DNA of 64,000 nucleotides, taken from JASGCK01 sp031538565. Lineage in GTDB: Bacteria > Pseudomonadota > Gammaproteobacteria > Burkholderiales > Burkholderiaceae_C. The position numbers were made by a program, and so were the translations under genes. The stretch is from assembly GCA_031538565.1 (NCBI GenBank), contig JAVKLS010000021.1, positions 1 to 64,000 of the forward strand. Reading direction: 5' to 3'. Shown in pieces: positions 7,754 through 13,988 of the stretch; position 1 is the stretch's first letter; each line of letters starts with the position of its first letter. The notes under the pieces were generated by a model. It was not told where the DNA came from. It was given only the letters and a program-made list of their open reading frames with translations, and made no database searches.

Positions 7754-8101
7754 ATGCCAACAGCTTCTTATTTACGCGGGCGTGTGTATTGGGTGGAATT
7801 AGACCCGACCAAAGGCGCAGAAATAGCCAAGACCCGTCCGTGCGTGATTCTCTCGACCAATGAAGTGAATCAGCACCGCAAGACGGTGATTGTTGTTCCG
7901 CTGACTACCACCAAGACACCGCCGATAGCGCCCTTACTACTTTCAACGCCGTCTATGGGTGCGGACTCCAAAGCGCGGATCGAACACATACGCGGCGTGG
8001 ATAAATCCCGCATCAAAGCACCTATCGGTGACATGGATGCAACGGATTTGGCTTCGATTGAAGACGCACTGCGCCGTGTGCTTCGCTTGAATCAAGTTTA
8101 A
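7754..8101 (+). CDS. PemK/MazF-family endoribonuclease toxin
   Basis: A 115-residue protein with the family's N-terminal RGRVYWVELDPTKGAEI strand, then KTRPCVILSTNEVN and VIVVPLTTTK, and ending in the helix of ALRRVL. These match the SH3-like barrel of PemK/MazF toxins, which cleave mRNA at short sequences and stabilise plasmids by post-segregational killing. The start is taken at ATG 7754; an upstream in-frame start at 7709 would overlap the antitoxin and add residues not seen in the family. The preceding ribbon-helix-helix gene is the presumed antitoxin. Confidence 0.88.
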   Translation: MPTASYLRGRVYWVELDPTKGAEIAKTRPCVILSTNEVNQHRKTVIVVPLTTTKTPPIAPLLLSTPSMGADSKARIEHIRGVDKSRIKAPIGDMDATDLASIEDALRRVLRLNQV

Positions 8102-8148
8102 GTACTCAAGTTTAGATACGCCAGTTCTAATTCCCCCGCGCAGGGCGA

Positions 8149-9912
8149 ATGCTTCAATTGTCGGAATCCGACATTGAAAGAAATTCAAAAAGCGTCCATC
8201 ATTTTTTAATGTCCCAATCAGCACCCACAAGTGCATATGAGCCAACCAATCGCAATACCCTTGCGGATTTTGACGGACGTGAGGCCGAAGCATCGAACAA
8301 ACCATCCAAACTAGGGCAACCCGAGACACTTCTCGAAGAGTTGCAAATGGTGCGGTTAGAGGGGCGCTACTTTTGTTTTGATAAGCATGAGGCGAAGGCA
8401 AGGACGGGTGTACTTGAATACCGTGACGGCAATCGCGGCCTCGTGATTGAGGTATCCCAGCGCTTTGGGCATCCGTCGCTATTGGCATACAAAGTCTTGC
8501 AAGCGGTGTTTCGTAAAATCACCGAAGCAGGTAAGCCCTACCCCGATACCGTGGTGCTGGGGCAGCGTGAACTCGGGCGCTTAGTGGGACGTGATTCTTT
8601 TGGTGGACGTGACGCGCAGCAATTGCACCAAGCCATCAGTCAGCTTCGCAATACCAATGTCGAGCTGTATCTATACGATGATGCAAAAGACAGCGTAGCG
8701 CCCAAAGCTTTTAAGACGTGGAGCTTTAGCATCCTAGCCAATCTAGGCTTTGTGGGCACGGGCGATGCCACGCATCCCCAGCACATCCACACGGCTGTGC
8801 TGCGCCTAGACCCCACCATTGCCGAGAACTTACGCGCAGGGCACTTCGCCATTTACAACTGGGAGCGCCTAGCAGGCATGGAGCCGCTAACAGCGGCGCT
8901 CTATAAGCGTCTCTATCTGCACCTCTCGAATCTGTACGAGACTCAGTACAACCGCCACAATCTCAAATTTGAAAAAGACTACGAAGCGATCTGCGCGGAG
9001 TGGTTAGGTGGTTTGAAGCCAGAGCGCTACAAATCACGTATCGTCTATCAAATGAAAACTCACTTTGACAGCCTTCGCGCCAGCGGCTTAGTACGTGAAG
9101 TAGCCATCGAACCCAAAGTCAAAGGCGGTTTCAAATTGGTATTCAAGCCCAGTGATGGATTTTTTGCGGACTACACAGTGTTTTATTTAGGCGCATCGAA
9201 TGAACCGAGATTAAAAGCGAAATTGAAGGCAAAAACGAAGGCGATAGAGAAGAGCGTAGCGACGAATGCACAGCCGCAAAAACAGCACAGCGAGCTTCTC
9301 GCTCCCCTGCAAGCCGTTGCCTATTTTTATCAAAAGCTGCACGGCGTGACCACGCCAGAAACACCTTCAACAACTGACACATACAACGCCATTTATACCG
9401 ACCGCGATATAGCCTTCGCCCGCACCATGATCGAAAAATTAGGCGCACAAGAATTCACGAACTTGATCGACTTCACCATCACGCAAGCACCTCTCACCCG
9501 CTTTGATATGAAGTCCATTCGTGCAGTTGAAACTTATCTTGTCGCATGGCAAATGCACAGCGCCAAACAAGCCGCGCAAGATGAGCAGAACCAACGACGG
9601 AGTGAGACGCAAAGACGCGAGCAGAAGCATGAGCAACTGAAATCCGCTTACGACAAATTTTGCGAAACTGCGCGTGAGCAGTATGTGACTTCCCTATCGG
9701 AAAGTGAGCGCGATGCTTTGCACGAAGAAGCACTTGCCATCGTTCTACCGCAGTCCCCCATTCATTCAAAAACGCACCGCTTGATACTCAAAATGACCGA
9801 GCGAAATCTAATAGCTAATCGTGCCCAAGTGCCAGACTTTGAGGCATGGCTTGCAATGTCGGATTCCGACAATTGGGGTATCCGTGACGATGACGCTCAC
9901 AGCAAACTCTAA
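8149..9912 (+). CDS. repA: Plasmid replication initiator, RPA/RepA type
   Basis: A 587-residue protein with the replication initiator protein A (RPA) domain in its first about 350 residues: a winged-helix-like region around LGQRELGRLVGRDSFGG, the SQLRNTNVELYLYDD strand, and the WERLAGMEPLTAALYKRL region. The C-terminal 230 residues are helical and charged. It should bind the iterons found directly downstream (9922-10034) and open the origin. ATG 8149 is used here. ATG 8209 (MSQSAPTS) is a credible alternative that would place the palindrome at 8159-8173 in the promoter as an operator; neither start has a strong Shine-Dalgarno. The gene is intact, so the integrated element may still be able to replicate. 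Confidence 0.88.
   Translation: MLQLSESDIERNSKSVHHFLMSQSAPTSAYEPTNRNTLADFDGREAEASNKPSKLGQPETLLEELQMVRLEGRYFCFDKHEAKARTGVLEYRDGNRGLVIEVSQRFGHPSLLAYKVLQAVFRKITEAGKPYPDTVVLGQRELGRLVGRDSFGGRDAQQLHQAISQLRNTNVELYLYDDAKDSVAPKAFKTWSFSILANLGFVGTGDATHPQHIHTAVLRLDPTIAENLRAGHFAIYNWERLAGMEPLTAALYKRLYLHLSNLYETQYNRHNLKFEKDYEAICAEWLGGLKPERYKSRIVYQMKTHFDSLRASGLVREVAIEPKVKGGFKLVFKPSDGFFADYTVFYLGASNEPRLKAKLKAKTKAIEKSVATNAQPQKQHSELLAPLQAVAYFYQKLHGVTTPETPSTTDTYNAIYTDRDIAFARTMIEKLGAQEFTNLIDFTITQAPLTRFDMKSIRAVETYLVAWQMHSAKQAAQDEQNQRRSETQRREQKHEQLKSAYDKFCETAREQYVTSLSESERDALHEEALAIVLPQSPIHSKTHRLILKMTERNLIANRAQVPDFEAWLAMSDSDNWGIRDDDAHSKL
8159..8173. repeat. 15-bp palindrome, copy 1 (TGTCGGAATCCGACA)
   Basis: Perfect 7-bp arms TGTCGGA/TCCGACA around one central base. 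It overlaps the first codons of the replication initiator if ATG 8149 is used, or lies in its leader if ATG 8209 is used. Four exact copies occur in the replicon (also 9857, 10627, 13950). Confidence 0.8.
9857..9871. repeat. 15-bp palindrome, copy 2
   Basis: TGTCGGATTCCGACA, the same palindrome as at 8159 with the opposite central base. It encodes part of MSDSDN near the C-terminus of the replication initiator, 50 bp before the first iteron. Confidence 0.8.
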
Positions 9913-9921
9913 CTTTTAGCT

Positions 9922-10034
9922 TGTGGGCTTTGAAGAAAAATGACCTCAAAATGCGTCTCTCGCTGTGGGCTTTGATGAAAGAGAAATTGCCTGTTTGTGG
10001 GCTTTGAAGAAAGCAAGTGTGGGTTTTGAAGAAA
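9922..10034 (+). repeat. Four phased iterons, probable plasmid origin of replication
   Basis: Four copies of a 17-bp repeat TGTGGGCTTTGAAGAAA begin at 9922, 9964, 9996 and 10018. The second has GATG for GAAG, and the fourth has T for C at the seventh base. Start-to-start distances are 42, 32 and 22 bp, close to four, three and two helical turns, so all copies face the same side of the helix. They lie 10 bp after the replication initiator stop codon and are followed by an AT-rich stretch. This is the layout of an iteron-controlled oriV. No clear DnaA box was found by eye. Confidence 0.8.
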
Positions 10035-10128
10035 GTTTTAGCTCGCTCAAACGTGATTTTTATACGATGCAGCAAGGCTTATTTTGAATCACGGTTTTTG
10101 TCTAATTATTCTTTGATTAGCCTTTAAT

Positions 10129-10153
10129 ACACACAGCTCAAATTGCTGTGTGT
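10129..10153. repeat. Inverted repeat next to the iteron origin
   Basis: A 9-bp perfect stem ACACACAGC/GCTGTGTGT around a 7-nt loop. It closes the AT-rich segment downstream of the iterons, before the DUF2958 gene. It may be a terminator-like or origin-associated hairpin; there is no T-run. Confidence 0.6.
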
Positions 10154-10239
10154 GTGTTGGATTTTTTACCTTGAAGGCATGACGAGGGAAGTAAGCGCGG
10201 TGCTTATTTCTCTCCCATGTCTACCAAGGAGGAAATCAC

Positions 10240-10586
10240 ATGGACATCAAAGCAGAACTTGCAACGCGCTTGGCAGGGCATCCGCTCTATTCGCAAGAAA
10301 AAATCACACCGTGTACGCCAAACTCTACAACGCCTTTGGCAGCGGCACTTGGTACATCACCGAGTACAGCCCTGAAAAGGGTATCGCTTTTGGTTACGTG
10401 ATGGGGTTGTTTGATGACGAGTGGGGCTACATCAGTATCGACGAGTTGACCGAGGTGCAGCATCCTATGGGTGTACCTTGCATTAGGATGGATGCCCAAT
10501 TTGAGCCTCGCGTATTCCATGAAGTGCTGGCGGCTCATGTGCCGCACACACCGATTAAAGTCACAGTGTTTGTTCTACCTGATTGA
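10240..10586 (+). pseudogene. DUF2958-family protein, disrupted or recoded at an A6 run
   Basis: A strong Shine-Dalgarno (AAGGAGG, 10226-10232) and ATG 10240 open a frame starting MDIKAELATRLAGHPLYSQEK. The conserved DUF2958 core (VYAKLYNAFGSGTWYITEY, DEWGYISIDEL) continues in the minus-one frame. The frames meet at a run of six A (10298-10303). Stepping back one base there gives a continuous QEKNHTVYAKL protein of about 115 residues ending at 10586. Without the shift, the first frame stops after 52 codons. Either one base was lost in the run, there is a sequencing error, or slippage is used. DUF2958 proteins are common on plasmids and mobile elements; their function is unknown. Confidence 0.65.
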
Positions 10587-10626
10587 GGTTGTTCTTTTGT
10601 TTTTGAAATTGGGTTCTTAGTTCGAT

Positions 10627-10641
10627 TGTCGGAATCCGACA
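10627..10641. repeat. 15-bp palindrome, copy 3
   Basis: TGTCGGAATCCGACA in the intergenic region between the DUF2958 gene and its terminator, identical to the copies at 8159 and 13950. Confidence 0.8.
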
Positions 10642-10662
10642 TTTTGAAATTCGAGATTTTTT

Positions 10663-10695
10663 AACCGCCTGAGCTTTTTAGCTTGGGCGGTTTTT
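10663..10695 (+). terminator. Rho-independent terminator after the DUF2958 gene
   Basis: AACCGCC...GAGC and GCTT...GGCGGTT form an imperfect stem around a TTTTTA loop, followed by TTTTTCTTT. It lies 77 bp after the DUF2958 stop codon on the plus strand. Confidence 0.75.
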
Positions 10696-10740
10696 CTTTG
10701 TACGAAGGGGTGCAGGCTGCGGGTTCAGATTCACCTCAAA

Positions 10741-11176
10741 CAGGCAATGCCTGATTGCGGGCGGGTACTGTCCTTTATGCGGACAGCGCAAAAAGCGCGG
10801 CCATTGAATATCAACGGCAGCACCTTTTGAAACGCCAGCAAAGCATCCTGTGTTCACTCCCTGCATAGGGGAGTGGGCGTATTTGGCTAATACCTTAGCC
10901 AGTCACGGGTTGTGGCGGGGTTGTCTGGGGTTATCACCCCCGACCTCCCGAGGTTTACTCACGTACTCACGGCACTTCACTAGTCTTGTATCCAAGCCTG
11001 CTGCGGCAACTTCGGGAGGTCGGGGCTGATTCCCATTTTGAGCAGCGCAGAGCGCCGCTGCAAAAGTGGGGCCCCAGACAACCCCGCCACGAACGTGTTT
11101 TCACGAGTGTTGGCGACGCGTCTAAAAGACACACCGCACGCGGGTTTATGGCTGCGTATAGCGACGTGTTTCGCTA
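10741..11176. other. Hairpin-rich non-coding region (candidate single-strand origin, oriT or structured RNA)
   Basis: No convincing gene lies between 10700 and 11252. Instead there is a run of consecutive inverted repeats: 10741-10753 (CAGGCA/TGCCTG), 10768-10786 (CTGTCC/GGACAG), 10855-10875 (CACTCCC/GGGAGTG), 10884-10101+800=10901 (TGGCTAA/TTAGCCA), then two nested long stems of 19 bp (10912-10930 with 11072-11090) and 14 bp (10938-10951 with 11012-11025), and finally 11159-11176 (TAGCGA/TCGCTA). This density suggests a folded single strand or RNA. The nearby primase and relaxation genes fit a role in plasmid strand conversion or transfer, but that is inference. Confidence 0.55.
10912..11090. 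repeat. Nested long inverted repeats (19-bp outer, 14-bp inner)
   Basis: Outer arms GTGGCGGGGTTGTCTGGGG (10912-10930) and its exact complement at 11072-11090; inner arms CCCCGACCTCCCGA (10938-10951) and its exact complement at 11012-11025. Inside the right half, 11032-11070 can form a further imperfect hairpin. Both arms are perfect, which is unlikely by chance in 180 bp. Confidence 0.85.
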
Positions 11177-11252
11177 CGTGTTTGAGAGGGTGGGTTTGAT
11201 CTTATTGGTGAACGCGCAGGGTGATGGTTTTTAGAAAAAGTTTGACGGCGAG

Positions 11253-11423
11253 ATGGATATCGCGAAGCTGAATGAATTGAAGGACGACGAACATTCAAAG
11301 TTGCCGCTGTCGCTCAAAAATTTGCATAGCGATGAAGCGTTGCACTCGCTCGCGAATGGGTATCAAAAATGCGAGCAAGCTGTGACGCTTAAAAATCGAC
11401 CGCAAGCGCATCGGCTGGCGTGA
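11253..11423 (+). CDS. Small hypothetical protein, 56 residues
   Basis: ATG 11253 opens a frame of 56 codons ending TGA 11423. The product (starting MDIAKLNELKDDEHSKLPLS) is soluble, charged and helix-like with a balanced composition, unlike translations of the surrounding non-coding DNA. A weak GGCGAG precedes the start. I do not recognise it. It lies between the hairpin-rich region and a terminator-like hairpin, so it may be transcribed with the structured region as leader. Low confidence because of its length and weak Shine-Dalgarno. Confidence 0.35.
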   Translation: MDIAKLNELKDDEHSKLPLSLKNLHSDEALHSLANGYQKCEQAVTLKNRPQAHRLA

Positions 11424-11645
11424 ATAAGCATTGATGCGAGTTTGCAGCTAATTTGCGTTGGCGGGGCATTTTTGAGTGCGATAGCGGGGGTTGAATGGGC
11501 GGGGCGAAGTCCCGAGCGCATGGTTGCCTTGTTTTGTTTCAAAACCGCACGGGTTAAGAAAAATGGAAGTCATGCGCGAGAGTCCACAGCAAGAGCGAAA
11601 CCGTGGGCGAACGTGGCGCATAAAAGCCCGTCGTGTACGGACGTA

Positions 11646-11680
11646 AAAAAACCGCACCCTCGTGAGAGGTGTACGGTTTT
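11646..11680. terminator. Hairpin with flanking A and T runs, likely bidirectional terminator
   Basis: AAAACCG...CCTC and GAGG...CGGTTTT form an imperfect stem, with A-run on the left and T-run on the right. It lies between the plus-strand small gene region and the minus-strand microprotein operon, and could stop transcription from both sides. The 11424-11645 stretch before it shows only short hairpins and no convincing gene. Confidence 0.6.
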
Positions 11681-11700
11681 GGGTTGTAAAAACGGCGGCG

Positions 11701-11778
11701 TTATTGTTTGACATTTAGCCAAGTGGCAAACACAGTGAGCGCCAGCAGCGAGTAAAGGCAAAGATCAAGTAAAGGCAT
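11701..11778 (-). CDS. Single-span membrane microprotein, 25 residues
   Basis: ATG at 11776-11778 on the minus strand opens a 25-codon frame (MPLLDLCLYSLLALTVF...) ending TAA at 11701. Nearly the entire peptide is one hydrophobic helix followed by a short KQ tail. Its excellent Shine-Dalgarno AAAGGAGG is built into the last codons (KGG) of the preceding 62-codon gene, and only one base separates the two genes. That arrangement argues for real translation despite the length. It probably acts in the inner membrane together with the upstream two-helix protein. No known family was recognised. Confidence 0.6.
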   Translation of the reverse strand: MPLLDLCLYSLLALTVFATWLNVKQ

Positions 11779-11779
11779 A

Positions 11780-11968
11780 TTATTTTCCTCCTTTGGTTAA
11801 ACAAGTAAGTAGCAATATCGTAGCACCAATCAAAAACACTTTGAATCCGATGGATTCGCCATTGGCGTTTTGTCCAAGAACACCGACAAAGACTAGCACG
11901 CTATTGCCGATAAGCAATGCACCTGCCGTTCGCAAACCGCCTAAAAGCGCGGGGATATCTAAACGCAT
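11780..11968 (-). CDS. Small two-helix membrane protein, 62 residues
   Basis: A 62-residue protein with two hydrophobic helices, about residues 12-32 (TAGALLIGNSVLVFVGVLG) and 41-57 (FKVFLIGATILLLTC), joined by a short polar loop, and a basic KGGK end. AGGAGG lies 4-5 bases before the ATG. It is the first gene of a two-gene minus-strand operon with the 25-residue microprotein. Function unknown. Its size and position near the replication genes would fit plasmid entry exclusion or a holin- or toxin-like role, but nothing in the sequence proves this. Confidence 0.65.
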   Translation of the reverse strand: MRLDIPALLGGLRTAGALLIGNSVLVFVGVLGQNANGESIGFKVFLIGATILLLTCLTKGGK

Positions 11969-12026
11969 GAAACCTCCTAAATTTGAGTTGATGAATGGTG
12001 GCTAGAAACAAAGAGCCACTATTCCC

Positions 12027-12055
12027 AATCTAGCACACCCGTGATAAAAATCCAA
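12027..12055 (-). promoter_or_regulatory. Candidate promoter of the microprotein operon
   Basis: On the minus strand TTGGAT (12050-12055), a 17-bp spacer and TAGATT (12027-12032) precede the 62-residue gene by about 60 bp. Each box matches four of six consensus bases. Confidence 0.4.
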
Positions 12056-12066
12056 ATCCGTGCTAG
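12030..12066. promoter_or_regulatory. Spaced inverted repeat, possible operator between divergent genes
   Basis: CTAGCAC (12030-12036) and GTGCTAG (12060-12066) are perfect complements 30 bp apart, about three helical turns. They cover the minus-strand promoter and the leader of the divergent replication-relaxation gene, so one regulator could control both directions. Confidence 0.4.
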
Positions 12067-12080
12067 TCTGAAATGACGAT

Positions 12081-13118
12081 ATGCCATCCCCAAAAACCGC
12101 GAGCAGTGCCGTAGCCAAAGAGAATCCAAAGACCCCAGCGCTTGAATTGCAAAAGCGTGATCTTTTGTTGTTGAGGGGCTTGTTTGAGTCCCGCGTAATG
12201 ACAGCGGCGCAAGTGTGCGCTTTGTACTTTGCGGGGAAGTCTGAGGCTGCCAAGAAGCGCCTGCAAAAGCTGAAATCTCACAAGCTTATTGGCGAGTGCC
12301 CGCGCCGTGTATATGCGCCGTCGATTTTGTTTTTGAGCAAGCGCGGATTTGTTGAATTGTTATCTCGCGAAATGCTCAAAGACTATCCACGGTTGACGTG
12401 GCACAACTTAGAGAAACGGGTGCAGGTGTCGGAGCTGACGCTACGGCACGAGCTGGACGTGATGGATGCCAAGGCGGCGTTATCGGTTGCTTTTAATGCG
12501 ACCGAACAGTTTTTGGTTTCTGAGTTTGCGACGTGGCCGACGTTGTACCAATTTACAGCGAGCAAGCCCAAGGCAGCGGGACAGTATCGCGCCGAGTCCA
12601 TGACGGTGAAGCCTGATGGGTTTATGCGGGTGCAGGAATCAAGTGGCGATGATGTGAGAGGTTCGCACTGGTTCTTTTTAGAAATTGACCGTTCTACGGA
12701 ATCACAGGATACGCTGGCACTCAAAGCGCATGGCTACCGCGACTATTTCCAATCAGGGGGGCTAGCAGAGCGTTATGGCTATGTGGCAGCGGATTACAAG
12801 CGCTTCGCGTTTCGGGTGTTGATGATGTTTAGAAATGCGGAGCGGCGCAATAACTGCGCGGAGACCCTACTGCGTATGTCACCGCCTGTACTATCACAAG
12901 TGTGGTTGACCACGCAAGAGGAGTTGTTGCGTGACCCGCTAGGAGCTATTTGGCTGCGTCCGCAGGATTACCGCGATGCAGTTGCTGGGACGGATTATGA
13001 TGTGACGCGCAAGGTTGAAGCGGTGTACCGCAGGCGACCTGAGCGGGAGGTATTGGTGGAAGCCAAGCACATCAAACTGAAATTATTTTTGCAAGAAATC
13101 CAAGCGCCATTAGACTAA
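12081..13118 (+). CDS. Replication-relaxation family protein
   Basis: A 345-residue protein resembling the Replic_Relax family found on plasmids and integrative elements. An N-terminal winged-helix-like domain occupies about residues 24-85 (LQKRDLLLLRGLFESRVMTAAQVCALYF, then RLQKLKSHKLIG and VYAPSILFLSKRG). The central part has a nuclease-like alpha/beta pattern with acidic residues (ELDVMDAKAAL, KPDGFMRV, WFFLEIDRSTES). The family is implicated in plasmid replication and DNA relaxation, though no member's mechanism is assumed here. It starts opposite the microprotein operon. The last 4 bases overlap the convergent 128-codon gene. Confidence 0.7.
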   Translation: MPSPKTASSAVAKENPKTPALELQKRDLLLLRGLFESRVMTAAQVCALYFAGKSEAAKKRLQKLKSHKLIGECPRRVYAPSILFLSKRGFVELLSREMLKDYPRLTWHNLEKRVQVSELTLRHELDVMDAKAALSVAFNATEQFLVSEFATWPTLYQFTASKPKAAGQYRAESMTVKPDGFMRVQESSGDDVRGSHWFFLEIDRSTESQDTLALKAHGYRDYFQSGGLAERYGYVAADYKRFAFRVLMMFRNAERRNNCAETLLRMSPPVLSQVWLTTQEELLRDPLGAIWLRPQDYRDAVAGTDYDVTRKVEAVYRRRPEREVLVEAKHIKLKLFLQEIQAPLD

Positions 13119-13501
13119 GCGTGTACATACGCTAGAAGTTTTTTCTCAATATCGCAAGCAATTTCTAGCTGCATGATGCAGTCAGATGTACTCACGCCGC
13201 TGGTGTATTCGTAGGTGCATATCCAATCGCGGCAGCAATGAAAAACATCATAGGCTTTGTTTGCCAGTTGTTTTATTTGCGTGTCTTCAATTTCGTCGAT
13301 AAGGGCATGATTCAACGCCGTTTGAAATAGAGTGCCAGCATCAAAAGACTTCTTGCTATTTTGAGTTTCAAGAAGGTATTGGGCAAAAAATTTTGCATTC
13401 GCTACAGCTTGCCAAATAAGGATGATTGCAAGCCTGTTGGTGGCTGTGCCTTGGTATGCCAAAAAGGTTTGTATGTCTGTTTTTGTGAGATGTTTTATCA
13501 C
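13115..13501 (-). CDS. Hypothetical helical protein, 128 residues
   Basis: A frame from GTG 13501 encodes a 128-residue, mostly helical soluble protein with several cysteines (FHCCRDWIC). I do not recognise a family. It overlaps the 3' end of the replication-relaxation gene by 4 bp on the other strand. It may be in one transcript with the 91-codon gene upstream (13545-13820), 43 bp apart. Its composition is a little more AT-rich than the replication genes. Confidence 0.5.
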   Translation of the reverse strand: MIKHLTKTDIQTFLAYQGTATNRLAIILIWQAVANAKFFAQYLLETQNSKKSFDAGTLFQTALNHALIDEIEDTQIKQLANKAYDVFHCCRDWICTYEYTSGVSTSDCIMQLEIACDIEKKLLAYVHA

Positions 13502-13544
13502 TCACTCACAATACCATGCAAGCATGAATTTGCAAAAGCAGATT

Positions 13545-13820
13545 TCAGTCTTTATGGCTGCCATGCTGATTAGACCCTATCCCATCATTCGGATTTCCAT
13601 GAAGCGTGGTGTGCCCAGTTTCATTTCCGCTTGCATCTTTATCAGCAATGACGATGTGGGGGAATCCATCTTTATCGTTGTAGCGTGACACTTCGGTTGT
13701 TGTACCACCTGTGTTTTGATAGGTCGTTACTTTTGCACCGTTATCGTAAGTTTTTGATGACGCAGATTTCACATCGTGCGCGGATTCGTCACCGCCAAAC
13801 CATGATGAAAAAATTCCCAT
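13545..13820 (-). CDS. Hypothetical small polar protein, 91 residues
   Basis: A 91-residue hydrophilic protein beginning MGIFSSWFGGDES. The middle is strand-rich (GAKVTTYQNTGGTTTEV, GFPHIVIAD), and the C-terminus is rich in Gly, Asn and His (GNPNDGIGSNQHGSHKD). AAGGGG lies 7 bases before the ATG. No signal peptide or membrane segment is seen. No family recognised. It is read in the same direction as the downstream 128-codon gene, possibly one operon. Confidence 0.5.
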   Translation of the reverse strand: MGIFSSWFGGDESAHDVKSASSKTYDNGAKVTTYQNTGGTTTEVSRYNDKDGFPHIVIADKDASGNETGHTTLHGNPNDGIGSNQHGSHKD

Positions 13821-13910
13821 GACTGACCCCTTGAAGTGTTGATAGCGTGACTCTAATGCTTTGCATTTATTTTGGCAAGCTCTTTTTAGCTGATAGTTTT
13901 TTTGACCGAC

Positions 13911-13939
13911 GAAAAGAAAGCACCTGCCAAAGCAGGTGC
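13911..13939 (-). terminator. Rho-independent terminator of the primase gene
   Basis: A perfect 8-bp stem GCACCTGC (13920-13927) and GCAGGTGC (13932-13939) with a 4-nt loop. On the minus strand it is followed by TTTCTTTTC, and it lies about 50 bp after the primase stop. Confidence 0.8.
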
Positions 13940-13949
13940 AAAAAATGAA

Positions 13950-13964
13950 TGTCGGAATCCGACA
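13950..13964. repeat. 15-bp palindrome, copy 4
   Basis: TGTCGGAATCCGACA, here with symmetrical outer bases A and T giving 8-bp arms (13949-13965). It lies between the primase stop codon and its terminator. Confidence 0.8.
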
Positions 13965-13988
13965 TCGACGAGTTCGCGGGCGAACGGG

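Noticed and set aside
10143..10586. Single open frame from 10143 as an intact 147-residue gene
   Set aside because: Its first about 50 residues are not DUF2958-like and have no ribosome site, while the strong site at 10226 belongs to another frame; the split-gene explanation fits better.
10678..10866. 62-codon minus-strand frame in the hairpin-rich region
   Set aside because: It runs through several perfect hairpins and a terminator, has unlikely composition and no ribosome site.
11442..11711. Overlapping open frames on both strands in 11442-11761
   Set aside because: Translations are Arg/Cys/Ser-rich without any pattern, overlap a terminator-like hairpin, and have no ribosome sites.
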